DNA of 45,751 bases from Thermaceae bacterium. GTDB lineage: Bacteria > Deinococcota > Deinococci > Deinococcales > Marinithermaceae. Below are positions 7,236 through 16,715 of this stretch, one piece after another. The stretch covers positions 1 through 45,751 of the forward strand of contig JALSMT010000061.1 in assembly GCA_026987375.1 (NCBI GenBank), in the 5' to 3' direction. A program made the position numbers and the translations under genes. How positions within the stretch are numbered: the first letter of the stretch is position 1; each line of letters begins with the position of its first letter. Under the pieces are notes generated by a model that worked only from the letters and a program-made list of their open reading frames with translations, did no database searches and was not told where the DNA came from.

Positions 7236-7898
7236 TTAGTCCTTCTGGCCAAAAGCCTTCTTGAAAGCTGCTATGTTGCTCTCCGGTCCGGCGCCCTTGA
7301 AGACCGCCGAACCAGACACTACCACGTCAGCGTACCTGCCTACCTGCGCGGCGTTGTCAAGGTTGATGCCGCCGTCTATGCCAACTTTCACCCCCTCTGT
7401 ACCAAGCTCCGCTAACTTCTCACGAATCTTGTCGGCTTTTCCCAGCACCGCCGGCACGAACTTAGCGCCGCCGAAACCGGGGTCGACCGCGACGAGCAGC
7501 ACCATGTCGATCTCGCCCGCTACACCCATGACCCCGCTAAGGTGTGTACCGGGGTTTAAGGCTACGCCCGCCTTGGCGCCGACGCGCTTGGCCTCGGCGA
7601 TCGCCCGGTGCAGGTGAGGGCCCGCCTCGGCGTGAACCGTTATCCAGTCGGCCCCCTCGAACTGAGCCACCTTTTTCTCGGGGTTCTGCACCATCAGGTG
7701 AACGTCGAGGGGTAGTTTGGTGTACCTGCGGACGGCCTTGAAAAGGGCGGCGTCGCCCAGGATGGGCGGGGCGAAGCAGCCGTCCATGACGTCTAGGTGG
7801 ATCCAGTCGGCCCCCGCCTGCTCGAGACGCGCCAGCTCCTCGGCCAGCCTGCCCAGGTCGGCCGAAAGGATTCCCACAGAAAGCAAGGCTTCAGACAC
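7236..7898 (-). CDS. rpe: Ribulose-phosphate 3-epimerase family protein
   Basis: A TIM-barrel epimerase of the Rpe family, 220 residues. Metal and catalytic positions are present: HLDVMDGCFAPP (His and Asp, near residue 34), DVHLMV (near 65), HAEA, and the phosphate-loop DGGINLDN near 176. The usual motif FVPNxTxGP is altered to FAPPILGDA. Its GTG start overlaps the mtnK stop by 8 nt. Because it sits inside a catabolic operon, I infer it acts on the operon's phosphorylated pentose rather than being the general pentose-phosphate enzyme. Salmonella lsr operons also contain an Rpe homologue, LsrE, next to LsrF. Whether another rpe exists elsewhere in the genome is unknown. Confidence 0.85.
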   Translation of the reverse strand: MSEALLSVGILSADLGRLAEELARLEQAGADWIHLDVMDGCFAPPILGDAALFKAVRRYTKLPLDVHLMVQNPEKKVAQFEGADWITVHAEAGPHLHRAIAEAKRVGAKAGVALNPGTHLSGVMGVAGEIDMVLLVAVDPGFGGAKFVPAVLGKADKIREKLAELGTEGVKVGIDGGINLDNAAQVGRYADVVVSGSAVFKGAGPESNIAAFKKAFGQKD

Positions 7899-9153
7899 GA
7901 ACCTTTTCCGCCTCCTCCCTCATGACGTCAGTGAACTGATCGATCGTCTTGACCTCGTCCATCTCTTTGATCCAGCGACGGCCGACGTTGATGGCGTAGC
8001 GCTCCGCTACGGCTCGTTTTTCGGGGTCTTCGATGCTGGAAATGTCCCATACGCTGACTATGCCCATCATGCGCCTGAGCGCCTTGGTGCCGGCTATTCC
8101 CACCACGTCGCGGAAGATGGCGGCCAAGTACTGCCTGCGGAACTCGGCGAAAGCCTCCTCGCCGCCGCGGTAGTCCCAGTAGGCGGCCGGCATCAGGTCT
8201 CCTTTGCCGTCTTTCAGCCACAGCGCCTCGAACTTCTGCGCGAACTTTTGCCAGATTTCTTTGATGGTGTCTAGCAGCCAGCCCTGGTAATCGGCCCGCT
8301 GAGCGGCGTCGGGAGTATGGGCGTAGTGTGAGGCGTAGTTGAGCATCAGGTTCTGCAGCACCGCCGCCACGTCGTAACCGGCCGGCCCCACGAAGGCGAA
8401 CTCGGGGTCGATTACCCGGGTCTCCTCCTGGTTGAGCATTATCGAACCGGTGTGCAGGTCGGCGTGGATGAGCGACTGGGCGTGGTTCATGTAGCCTTCC
8501 TTGAGCCAGGCCACCCGCTCTTTGAGGTCGCCGTCGCTGCGGACTTCCTGCACCAGGTCGTCCACCAGCGGGTTCCAGTTGTTCTCCGGCGACTCCATGA
8601 AGGGATTGGTGTAGACAAAGTCTTCTTGCAGCTTGCGCAGGTGCGGATTCATGAAGCGCTCCTGCAAGGCCTTCTTCTCCTCGCCCTTGAGGTAGAGGTC
8701 GGAGGTGTAGAAGAGGGTGTTGGCCAGGAAGGTGGAGATGTCCTCGGCGAAGCGGGGAAATTTGACGCGCGCCACCAGCGGCTTGCGCATTATCTCGTGG
8801 CGGTTCAGGTTCTCCATCATCAAGGTAGACATCTCGTAGTCGTGATCGTAGACCTGGGGCGCCAGACCGGGGGCGTACTTGTTGTGCAGCATTAGAGCTT
8901 CGGTCTCATAGATGACGCGATCACGCGTCAGCGGCCAGTCTTCGCCGACTACGCGCAGGTAGGGCAGAGCCTGCTTGACCACCAGGGTATGCTGCGGGTT
9001 GCTCTTGCTCTGAATGAAGAATACTAGGTTGAGGTTGCCGTCGCCGACCTCTTTTATCTCGTAGTCTTCGCCGGGCGGCAGTATCTGCGCCAGGGCGGGA
9101 CGGGTCTTGAGGTAATCCAGGATGGTTTCGGTGGTTAGCGGTTGGTACTCCAT
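7891..9153 (-). CDS. mtnK: S-methyl-5-thioribose kinase family protein (MtnK)
   Basis: MtnK phosphorylates methylthioribose to methylthioribose 1-phosphate with ATP. The 420-residue protein shows the glycine-rich loop EVGDGNLNLVF (residues 35-45), an ATP-contacting VVKQALPY (58-65), the catalytic-loop HADLHTGSIM (230-239) and the metal-binding DPEFAFVGP (249-257). These are distinctive of MtnK against other APH-fold kinases. The ATG has AGGAGG about 9 nt upstream. MtnA, the next enzyme of the pathway, lies 6 nt upstream. Related kinases act on 5-deoxyribose, so methylthioribose is the likely but not the only possible substrate. Confidence 0.92.
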   Translation of the reverse strand: MEYQPLTTETILDYLKTRPALAQILPPGEDYEIKEVGDGNLNLVFFIQSKSNPQHTLVVKQALPYLRVVGEDWPLTRDRVIYETEALMLHNKYAPGLAPQVYDHDYEMSTLMMENLNRHEIMRKPLVARVKFPRFAEDISTFLANTLFYTSDLYLKGEEKKALQERFMNPHLRKLQEDFVYTNPFMESPENNWNPLVDDLVQEVRSDGDLKERVAWLKEGYMNHAQSLIHADLHTGSIMLNQEETRVIDPEFAFVGPAGYDVAAVLQNLMLNYASHYAHTPDAAQRADYQGWLLDTIKEIWQKFAQKFEALWLKDGKGDLMPAAYWDYRGGEEAFAEFRRQYLAAIFRDVVGIAGTKALRRMMGIVSVWDISSIEDPEKRAVAERYAINVGRRWIKEMDEVKTIDQFTDVMREEAEKVRV

Positions 9154-9159
9154 TCTCTT

Positions 9160-10272
<1,113 letters not shown>

Positions 10273-10277
10273 TGTCG

Positions 10278-11261
10278 CTAACCCTCCTTCTTACCCGCAA
10301 AGAGAATGTTGAAAACCAGCGCTACGAGCAAGATTATTCCGGTAATCAGGGTCTTCATGTAGATATCCACCGATATCTGATCCAGACCGTTGCGCAGTAC
10401 GCCAAGAATGAGCAGGCCGACTATTGTCTGGGGAATGCCGCCGATGCCGCCGAAAAGCGAGGTGCCGCCCAGCACCACCGCGCCGATGGCGTCGATGAGC
10501 ATGCCGTCGAAGGCGGTGGGGGTAGCGCTGCCCAAACGGCCGATGCCGACTATTCCGGCCATTCCGGCGGTGACCGCGGCGATGACCATTACCGCGGTGA
10601 TTATGCCCTTGGTGTTGACGCCGGCCAGATCAGCCGCTTTGGGGTTGGCGCCGGTCATGTAGACGTAGCGGCCGAAGCGGGTGTACTTGAGCACAAGATG
10701 GCCGGCCAAGAGCGTCAGGGCGGCGACTATTACCAGCCACTTGAGGCCAAAGACGCGGCCGCTGCCCAGGGTGTTGGCGATGGGCGGCAGGTCGAAGAGT
10801 ATCCGCCCGCGCGTCAGGTAGAGGCTCAGGCCGGAAGCGATGAGCGACATCGCCAGGGTCACCATGAAAGAAGGTATGCCCAGGCGCGAGGTGCCCACGC
10901 CGTTAATCCAGCCAAGGATCGCCGCCGCCAGCAAGGCGGCGAATATCGGCCAGGGCTGCGGCAGGTGAGCGGCGGTGTAATAAGCCGCCACCACGCCCGC
11001 GAAGGTCGCCATGTAAGAGACCGAGAGGTCTATCTGAGCCGTCAGCAGGACGAAGGTAATGCCGGTGCCCATGATGGCCAGCAGCGATACCTGGTTTAGG
11101 ATGTTGCCCATGTTCTCCATCGTCAAAAAGCTGTCGGAGTATACGGAGAAGAACAGGAATAAAGCCAGTAGTGTCCAGACCGGAGCGTACTCGCGGCTCC
11201 TCGCGAGCAACGCCCGCAGTCTGCTGGGCTGATTGGGGTTGTCTAGGGATTTTTGCGCCAT
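10278..11261 (-). CDS. Ribose-type ABC transporter permease
   Basis: A multi-pass inner-membrane protein of the RbsC/AraH/XylH family (BPD_transp_2). The family stretch GTSLFGGIGG is present, as is the early segment ending TAQIDLSVS. About eight to ten hydrophobic helices are visible over 327 residues. I chose the ATG at 11261; a GTG lies directly upstream in frame, and AGAGAGG precedes both. The gene follows the ATPase by 11 nt and precedes mtnA by 5 nt. One permease gene suggests a homodimer. With the binding protein and ATPase it would import a pentose-like sugar, presumably the substrate of MtnK. Confidence 0.92.
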   Translation of the reverse strand: MAQKSLDNPNQPSRLRALLARSREYAPVWTLLALFLFFSVYSDSFLTMENMGNILNQVSLLAIMGTGITFVLLTAQIDLSVSYMATFAGVVAAYYTAAHLPQPWPIFAALLAAAILGWINGVGTSRLGIPSFMVTLAMSLIASGLSLYLTRGRILFDLPPIANTLGSGRVFGLKWLVIVAALTLLAGHLVLKYTRFGRYVYMTGANPKAADLAGVNTKGIITAVMVIAAVTAGMAGIVGIGRLGSATPTAFDGMLIDAIGAVVLGGTSLFGGIGGIPQTIVGLLILGVLRNGLDQISVDIYMKTLITGIILLVALVFNILFAGKKEG

Positions 11262-11272
11262 CACTCACCTCT

Positions 11273-12796
11273 CTAAGCCGACTGGGCCATCTCGCCCGAT
11301 GCCGCCGCCAGCAGCATTTCCTTGCTGACAGATTCCTCGGAGAACTCGCTCACTATCCGCCCTTTGGCCATTACCAAGACCCTCTCGGCAGCCGCCAGAA
11401 TTGTCTCCGGCTCCGAGGAGATGAGCAGGATGCCCACGCCTTCCTCGCTGAGCTGCTTGAGGATGTGCATTACCTCTTCTTTAGCGCCGACGTCCATACC
11501 GCGGGTGGGCTCGCTGACCACGAATACTTTGGGCAGCTCCACCAACCAGCGGGCTATGGCCACTTTCTGCTGGTTGCCGCCGCTGAGGAAAGCCACTTCT
11601 TTCAGCGGATCCGGCGGCCTTACGCCCACCCGCTCAATCACCTTGCGGGTGATGGCTACTTCTTTGGCCACCGCGGGAACGAAACGGGAGATGTGCGCCA
11701 GCCAGGGCAGTGAAACGTTTTGAAAAATGGGTTTGTCCAAAAACAAGCCGCTGCGCCGCGATGGCGGCACGTAGGCTATGCCGTCTGCTATTGCCCGCCC
11801 CGGCCCTCCGCGCAAGGCCTTGCCCGCCAGCTCGATCGTGCCCGAACTGGGGTGGTTGAGGCCGTAGATAGCCTCGCCCAATTCGAAGTGTCCCGAACCG
11901 ATGAGGCCGTATATCCCCAAGATTTCTCCGGCGTGAAGCGCAAAGCTGACGTCTGCGAAGTGACGCCCTTTGCCGAGGCGCCGCACCTGGAGAACGGGCG
12001 GCTTGCGCTCGTGGAGGTCTTTTATTTCTTTGCCGCCGATGTAAGACTCTTCGAAGAACTCGGCCTCCTTGCCGAGCATCAGTTTTACCAGTTCTTTCTT
12101 GTCAGTGCGGCCGGCGTCGAGAGTGGTTATTTTCTGGCCGTCGCGCAATACCGTTATGCGGTCGGCCACCCAGACCACTTCTTCTAGGAAGTGAGAGATG
12201 TAAACCACCGACTTGCCGCTCTCCTTTAGCTTGCGGGTGAGCTCGAGCAGTCTCTTGGTCTCCATGGGGCTGAGGGCGCTGGTCGGCTCGTCCATGATAA
12301 TGAGCCGCGCCCCCGAAGTAATGGCGCGGGCTATCTCCGCCAGCTGATGCACGCCTAGGGGGTATTTTTCTAGGTTGTCGCGCACGTTGACGTGTGCAAA
12401 GCCCAGCTCGGTAAGTATCGCCTCAGCCTCACGGAACATGCGCGGCCAATCGACCACGCCTCCTTTGAGAAGCTGCCTGCCCAAAAAGATATTCTCGGCA
12501 ACGGTGAGCTCGGGCATCACGCTCAACTCTTGGTGAATCATGGCTATGCCCAGGTCGAGGGCGTGACGGGGGTTTTTGAGCTTCAACGGCCGCCCGTCCC
12601 AAACCATCTCGCCCTGGTAGCTGGTGATTACGCCGGCGAGGATCTTCATCATCGTGGACTTGCCGGCGCCGTTCTCGCCCACCAGAGCGTGCACCTCGCC
12701 CGGATAGACTTCAAAGTCTATTCCTTTGAGAGCGTGAATGCCTCCGAACTTCTTGGAGACGTTGTTTAGCGTTAGTAAAGGTCGTTTACTTTCCAT
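11273..12796 (-). CDS. Ribose-type ABC transporter ATPase, two nucleotide-binding domains
   Basis: A duplicated ATPase of the RbsA/MglA class, 507 residues. Domain 1 has Walker A GENGAGKST (near residue 41), Q-loop MIHQE, and Walker B LIIMDEPTSAL (near 165). Its signature region is the degenerate YPLGVHQLAEIARA. Domain 2 has a degenerate Walker A (YGLIGSGHFEL, no Lys), signature LSGGNQQKVAIARW and SEPTRGMDVGA. This asymmetry is normal for the class. No Shine-Dalgarno lies next to the ATG; the only one, GGGAGG, is inside a perfect hairpin 14 nt upstream, so translation may be reduced relative to the binding protein. Confidence 0.95.
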   Translation of the reverse strand: MESKRPLLTLNNVSKKFGGIHALKGIDFEVYPGEVHALVGENGAGKSTMMKILAGVITSYQGEMVWDGRPLKLKNPRHALDLGIAMIHQELSVMPELTVAENIFLGRQLLKGGVVDWPRMFREAEAILTELGFAHVNVRDNLEKYPLGVHQLAEIARAITSGARLIIMDEPTSALSPMETKRLLELTRKLKESGKSVVYISHFLEEVVWVADRITVLRDGQKITTLDAGRTDKKELVKLMLGKEAEFFEESYIGGKEIKDLHERKPPVLQVRRLGKGRHFADVSFALHAGEILGIYGLIGSGHFELGEAIYGLNHPSSGTIELAGKALRGGPGRAIADGIAYVPPSRRSGLFLDKPIFQNVSLPWLAHISRFVPAVAKEVAITRKVIERVGVRPPDPLKEVAFLSGGNQQKVAIARWLVELPKVFVVSEPTRGMDVGAKEEVMHILKQLSEEGVGILLISSEPETILAAAERVLVMAKGRIVSEFSEESVSKEMLLAAASGEMAQSA

Positions 12797-12805
12797 GGCG
12801 GTGGC

Positions 12806-12835
12806 GGCGCCCTCCCGCGGTTGCGGGAGGGCGCC
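12806..12835 (-). terminator. Intercistronic hairpin between binding protein and ATPase genes
   Basis: A perfect 13-bp GC-rich stem (12806-12818 with 12823-12835) has a 4-nt loop. It lies 9 nt after the binding-protein stop and 9 nt before the ATPase ATG. There is no T-tract, so it is more likely an RNA-stabilising or partial-termination element that keeps binding-protein mRNA in excess. Its 3' arm contains the only GGGAGG before the ATPase start. Confidence 0.75.
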
Positions 12836-12844
12836 GAATGGCGC

Positions 12845-13903
12845 TTAGGCCAGGTAGTGCTTTTCTTCCCAGAGGAGGCCGGGGCCGGCGCCGATGCCGT
12901 AACCCTTGAGCAGCCAGGGCTTGTCGGTCTTCACCTTCTTGGGCTTCATGATGGCCGGGCCGTCGGCGAGGATTAGCTCGGGGACGTCCTTGCCGCCCAC
13001 TTCTTTTTGCATGACCGCGTAGTAGCCCGCTACCAGCGCGCCCCAGTGGATGCGCGGGGCCGAGTTGCGCGCGGTGGCGTGCAGCTTGCCGTCGAGGACC
13101 GCCTGCACCGCGGGGGGCATGCCGTCGATGCCGCCGATGACGATTTCTTTTTCACGGCCGGCGTTCTTGATGACGTGGTAGGCGGCCATGGCCATGTCGT
13201 CGTTGTGGAAGAAGGCGGCGTCGATTTTCTTGTAGCGGTTGAGGAGGTTCTCCCACAGCTGGGCGACCTTGGTGACGTCCCAGTCGGCGGGCGACTCGTC
13301 GAGGACCTTGATCTCGGGGTAGCGCTTGATGACGTTGTAGAAACCCTGAGCGCGACCCTGGGCGCCGGTGTGGCCCAGCGAGCCCTGGGTCATGATAATG
13401 TTGCCCTTGCCGCCGATGGCGTCGACTAGGGCCTGGGTAACCTGCTCGCCCATCCAGACGTTGTCGGGGGCGATGAAGGTGTGCTGCTTGATGGTTCCCC
13501 AAGGAGCCAGCATGGTGTCCATGGCGATGACCGGAATGTTCTTGTTGATCATCTTCTGTACCGGCTCCACCAGCGAGCCGATCGAGAGAGGCTGAATGGC
13601 CACGAAGTCCCAGTCTTTGCTGGCCATGGCGTCTACGCCGGCGCGCTGTTTGGCGACGTCCAGCTGACCGTCGTACCAGTGAATCTCCACGCCCAGCCAC
13701 TTGCCCCACTGCTCGACGGTGTCTTTACCCTGGGCGCACCAGGTGGCCTGCAGGCCGGCGTTGGAGAAGGCGGCCTTGAGGGTGCGGCCGTTGCCGCTGG
13801 CGGCGCGGACGGTCTGCAAGAAGGCGGGCCCCGCGGCGATGCCCATGGAGGCCAGGGCGCTCTTGATCATGAATTCTCTACGGCTGATATCGGGTTTGCT
13901 CAT
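12845..13903 (-). CDS. Sugar ABC transporter substrate-binding protein, Tat-exported
   Basis: A periplasmic sugar-binding protein of the RbsB-like family (Periplasmic_binding_4), 352 residues. The N-terminus carries a twin-arginine motif, SRREFMIKS (residues 7-15), followed by a hydrophobic stretch ending in VRAA, so export of a folded protein through Tat is predicted. The core contains KDWDFVAIQP, NIPVIAMDT, FHNDDMAMAAYHVI and GGIDGMPPA, all usual for this fold. I chose the ATG at 13903 because AAAGGAGC lies 5 nt upstream; an in-frame codon 24 nt earlier lacks a ribosome site. It does not look like LsrB, which argues against a standard AI-2 importer. Confidence 0.92.
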   Translation of the reverse strand: MSKPDISRREFMIKSALASMGIAAGPAFLQTVRAASGNGRTLKAAFSNAGLQATWCAQGKDTVEQWGKWLGVEIHWYDGQLDVAKQRAGVDAMASKDWDFVAIQPLSIGSLVEPVQKMINKNIPVIAMDTMLAPWGTIKQHTFIAPDNVWMGEQVTQALVDAIGGKGNIIMTQGSLGHTGAQGRAQGFYNVIKRYPEIKVLDESPADWDVTKVAQLWENLLNRYKKIDAAFFHNDDMAMAAYHVIKNAGREKEIVIGGIDGMPPAVQAVLDGKLHATARNSAPRIHWGALVAGYYAVMQKEVGGKDVPELILADGPAIMKPKKVKTDKPWLLKGYGIGAGPGLLWEEKHYLA

Positions 13904-13998
13904 ATTTTGCTCCTTTATCTGTAACAAGCACGCTCGTGCTCAAAACTGCTGATTGGCCTGGGTCGTTTACCTTTGTTTGCCAGCGTCTCACCTCCTTT

Positions 13999-14844
13999 CT
14001 AGAGAGTTTTCCGGGCTAGTGCCTCCCAGATACGGCGCTCATCGGCGTCGGCGGTGTCGAGAAGGCTAATACTGAGAGCAACGTATATGGTCTCGATGAT
14101 GGCGATCTGGGCAATGCGAGAAGAAGAAGCCTCGGGGCGTAGTTCGTCGTAACTGGAATAAAGGGCTATATCGGCCTCTTTGGTAATGGGTGAAGAAAGG
14201 GATCCGGTCAGGGCTATGGTGGTGGCGCCGTGCTTGCGGGCTTCGGCCAGGGTGATGACCGGGTCTATGGAGGCGCCGGTCTGCGAAACGCCAAAAGCCA
14301 CGTCGCCCTCGCCCAGCAGCGCGGCGTGCATCAGTTGCAGGTAGGAGTCTGTCTGCAGCCAGACCGGCAGGTTGAGGCGGAAGAGGCGGTTGTATAGGAA
14401 CTGGGCTATGGGGGCCGAGGTGCCGACGCCTATTATGAGCACCCGCTGCGCCTGCATAATTAGCTTGACGGCGCGCTCGAGCGCCTCCATATCGAGCCCC
14501 TGCAAGGTTTCCAGAAGGGCGCGGTTGGCGGCAGAAAAGATTTTCTGCGCCATACGCGGCACGTCGTCGCTGGAGTCCACGGTGCCCTGGATGAACTGCA
14601 CCGGCGAGGCCAGGTCCTGAGTAAGGGCCACCTTGAAGTCGAGGTAGCCGCGGTAGCCGATGGCGCGGCAAAAGCGCAGCACCGAAGGGTCGCTCACGCC
14701 GGCGTTTTGCGCCAGCCTGGCCATGGGCATGCGGATTACCTCTTCCGGGTTGGCGCGCACGTAGTCAGCGACGCGCTGTTCCGATGGCGACAACCTGTCG
14801 TAAAAGCTGTTTATGCGAGTGATTACCCGCGCGTTCGTGCTCAT
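13999..14844 (-). CDS. RpiR-family transcriptional regulator (HTH + SIS)
   Basis: A sugar-phosphate-responsive regulator of 281 residues. The N-terminal helix-turn-helix covers about residues 1-77 (LSPSEQRVADYV, then ARLAQNAGVSDPSVLRFCRAIGY). A SIS domain follows, with VLIIGVGTSAPIAQF near 134 and FGVSQTGASIDPVI near 183, which normally binds a phosphosugar. It is the first gene of the operon and is transcribed with it. The upstream promoter overlaps an inverted repeat, so autoregulation is plausible. The effector is expected to be a phosphorylated intermediate of the pathway, but that is inference. Confidence 0.92.
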   Translation of the reverse strand: MSTNARVITRINSFYDRLSPSEQRVADYVRANPEEVIRMPMARLAQNAGVSDPSVLRFCRAIGYRGYLDFKVALTQDLASPVQFIQGTVDSSDDVPRMAQKIFSAANRALLETLQGLDMEALERAVKLIMQAQRVLIIGVGTSAPIAQFLYNRLFRLNLPVWLQTDSYLQLMHAALLGEGDVAFGVSQTGASIDPVITLAEARKHGATTIALTGSLSSPITKEADIALYSSYDELRPEASSSRIAQIAIIETIYVALSISLLDTADADERRIWEALARKTL

Positions 14845-14858
14845 AATAATGTAGCCCC

Positions 14859-14877
14859 ACTACCAATCCGCTGTAGT
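14859..14877 (-). promoter_or_regulatory. Candidate operator at the rpiR promoter
   Basis: Inverted repeat ACTAC-N9-GTAGT (14859-14863 and 14873-14877) covers the predicted transcription start of the operon, with a further GTAG at 14851-14854. This is a suitable place for repression by the RpiR protein. The arms are short, so chance is possible. Confidence 0.35.
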
Positions 14878-14878
14878 A

Positions 14879-14907
14879 AGTGTACCTTGCCTGCAACGGC
14901 CTGTCAA
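14879..14907 (-). promoter_or_regulatory. Promoter of the rpiR-led sugar operon
   Basis: On the minus strand, a consensus TTGACA (14902-14907) and TACACT (14879-14884) are spaced by exactly 17 nt. Transcription should start near 14872, giving a leader of about 28 nt. It overlaps the divergent sfsA promoter, so the two genes may compete. Confidence 0.75.
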
Positions 14908-14917
14908 TGCCGTAGGT

Positions 14918-14923
14918 TAGGCT
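14918..14923 (+). promoter_or_regulatory. -10 element of sfsA, leaderless type
   Basis: TAGGCT ends 6 nt before the GTG start at 14930. No Shine-Dalgarno is present. It lies 11 nt beyond the -35 of the divergent rpiR promoter. Confidence 0.5.
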
Positions 14924-14929
14924 GAAAAC

Positions 14930-15586
14930 GTGGGTTTCGACGTCAGCTTTCCCCCCAGCGAAAGCGCCGTCTTCCTGGAGCGCGTCAACAGGTTTGTGGT
15001 GCGCGCCGCCGCCGATCCGGGAGAGCTGCTCTTACACCTGCCCAACAGCGGCCGCCTCAGCTGGCTGGGCGAGGGCGCCCCGCTACGCTACCTACCGCGC
15101 CGCAGCGCTAAGACCGCCGGCAGAGTAATACTGGCGCGCGACCGCGACACCTGGGCGCTGCTGGACTCCGCGCTGGCCGAGGCGGCCCTGCCCGGGCTGC
15201 TGCAAAACTGGGGCTGGCGCTGGCTGCGGGCGCAGCCCAAACTGGAGAATCGCCGCCTCGACGCGCTGGCGCTGGACGAGCGCGGCGGCGAGCGATACCT
15301 GGAGATGAAGTCGGTAACGCAGGTATCGGCGGGGTTGGGCTGCTTCCCCGACGCCCCTTCGCGGCGGGCGCGGGCGCACCTCGAGCTGGTAAGGCGACGC
15401 GACGGCTTGCTGCTGTTTGCGGTGCTGCGCCAAGACGCCGAGGCGTTTAGCCCCTGCGACGCCGACCCCGAGTTTGCCGCGGCTTTCTGCCGTTACTACC
15501 GCCAGGGTCTGGCCGCCCGCGCCGAAAGAGCGCGTCTGGAACCCGGCGGCCTCGTCTGGAGCGGCGAGCTGCCCATATACTGTTGA
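14930..15586 (+). CDS. sfsA: SfsA family protein
   Basis: SfsA was named for a sugar-fermentation stimulation effect in E. coli; its domains suggest an OB-fold DNA-binding part and a nuclease-like part, and its exact role is unsettled. Visible marks are FLERVNRFVVRA near residue 15, HLPNSGRL near 36, NRRLDALAL near 105, LEMKSVTQVS with the nuclease-like Glu/Lys near 124, and FPDAPSRRARAHLEL. Length is 218 residues, slightly below the usual 230 or so. The GTG start is supported by the TAGGCT hexamer 6 nt upstream. It is divergent from the sugar operon and 28 nt before hisZ, with which it may be co-transcribed. Confidence 0.88.
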   Translation: MGFDVSFPPSESAVFLERVNRFVVRAAADPGELLLHLPNSGRLSWLGEGAPLRYLPRRSAKTAGRVILARDRDTWALLDSALAEAALPGLLQNWGWRWLRAQPKLENRRLDALALDERGGERYLEMKSVTQVSAGLGCFPDAPSRRARAHLELVRRRDGLLLFAVLRQDAEAFSPCDADPEFAAAFCRYYRQGLAARAERARLEPGGLVWSGELPIYC

Positions 15587-15614
15587 AGATGAAGTACTAC
15601 CGGAGGAGCCAGCC

Positions 15615-16715
15615 TTGATCCCCGAAGGAACCCGTTACTACCCGCCGCCCGAGGCCGCGGCCCGCGCCGCCCTCAAAAACGCCTGGTACAAACTCTTCGC
15701 CTCCTGGGGCTACGCCGCGGTCGAGCTGCCGGCGCTCGAGGTTTACGACCCGGCCCACCCGCTGGCCGCCCGCGCCTTCAAGATGGTCGATAAGAGCGGT
15801 AGGGTGCTGGCGCTGCGCAGCGAGTTCACCACCGCCGTCATTCGCATGGTGGCTGGCGAGAAACTGGACGAACAACTGCACCGCTTTCAGTACGCCGGCA
15901 AACTCTGGCTGCGCGACAGCGAGGTGGGTCTAGGCAGGCGGCGCGAATTCGTTCAGGTAGGGGTAGAAGTGGTCGGGGCGGCTAGCCCTCGGCTCGACGC
16001 CGAGCTGCTAGAGCTGGCCTGGGAGGCCCTAAAAGCAGCCGGGCTGCCCAGCGCCCGCCTGGAGGTAGGGTTGCCGTCATTGGTCGCCGACCTGCTGGCG
16101 GCAACGGGCCTGACGGAAAAAGATAGGCGGGTGCTGCACGCCGCCGTCGAGCGAAAAAACACTCCCGAGCTGGGAGAGTTGCTGGAGCGCTTCGCCGTCA
16201 GTGGGGCCTTGGCTCGGGCTATCTTGGCGCTGCCCGACCTCTTTGGCGGCCCTGAAGTCCTAAAATCCGCACGGCGGCTGGCCCTCAGCGATGCGGCCCA
16301 ACAAGACCTCGACTGGTTGAGCGCGGTTCTGGAACTGCTTCCCAGCGAGCTTGACGTGCTGCTCGACCTGGGCCTAGCCAGGGCTTACGACTACTACAGC
16401 GGCATACATTTTCGCGCCTACACCCCCGACTTCGGCCTGCCCCTCTTGGGGGGCGGCCGTTACGACGGAGCCGGCGCCGAGCACGCTGCAGGTTTCGCCC
16501 TGGGGTTGGAACGGGTGCTGGAGGCGCGAGGTCTGCCCGCCTCAGTAGAGGCCGCAGACGCCCTAGCCACCGACGCCAACCTGGCCCGCGCCCTGCGGCA
16601 GAAAGGCTGGCGGGTAGAGTTAGCCTGGACCGACAAGCTGGATGAGCTGAAAGAATACGCTAGAAAGCGCGGCATTGAGCGGATAGTTACCCCAGAAGGC
16701 GAGGAGCGGCCATGA
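15615..16715 (+). CDS. hisZ: ATP phosphoribosyltransferase regulatory subunit HisZ
   Basis: HisZ is a catalytically inactive relative of histidyl-tRNA synthetase that joins short-form HisG to make the first enzyme of histidine synthesis and gives it feedback control. The class II synthetase-like core is visible: [10 protein letters not shown] at the N-terminus, [15 protein letters not shown] near residue 74, [11 protein letters not shown] near 95, [12 protein letters not shown] near 112, [12 protein letters not shown] near 255 and [12 protein letters not shown] near 275. Length is 366 residues. The TTG at 15615 is the best start, since GGAGGAG lies 6 nt upstream and the family motif begins right after it. 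Its stop overlaps hisG by 4 nt. Confidence 0.92.
   Translation: MIPEGTRYYPPPEAAARAALKNAWYKLFASWGYAAVELPALEVYDPAHPLAARAFKMVDKSGRVLALRSEFTTAVIRMVAGEKLDEQLHRFQYAGKLWLRDSEVGLGRRREFVQVGVEVVGAASPRLDAELLELAWEALKAAGLPSARLEVGLPSLVADLLAATGLTEKDRRVLHAAVERKNTPELGELLERFAVSGALARAILALPDLFGGPEVLKSARRLALSDAAQQDLDWLSAVLELLPSELDVLLDLGLARAYDYYSGIHFRAYTPDFGLPLLGGGRYDGAGAEHAAGFALGLERVLEARGLPASVEAADALATDANLARALRQKGWRVELAWTDKLDELKEYARKRGIERIVTPEGEERP

Noticed and set aside
6109-7239. Plus-strand 376-codon open frame opposite the LsrF-type gene
   Set aside because: Antisense shadow; its composition is His/Val/Ala-rich without any domain, while the minus strand encodes clear family motifs.
12845-13903. LsrB-type AI-2 binding protein
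   Set aside because: It shares the sugar-binding fold but not the segments I know from LsrB, so AI-2 is kept only as an alternative ligand.
13928-13998. Leader peptide between rpiR and the binding-protein gene
   Set aside because: AAGGAGGTGAG could start a 33-codon frame, but the start codon would lie inside the ribosome site and the product is not recognisable.
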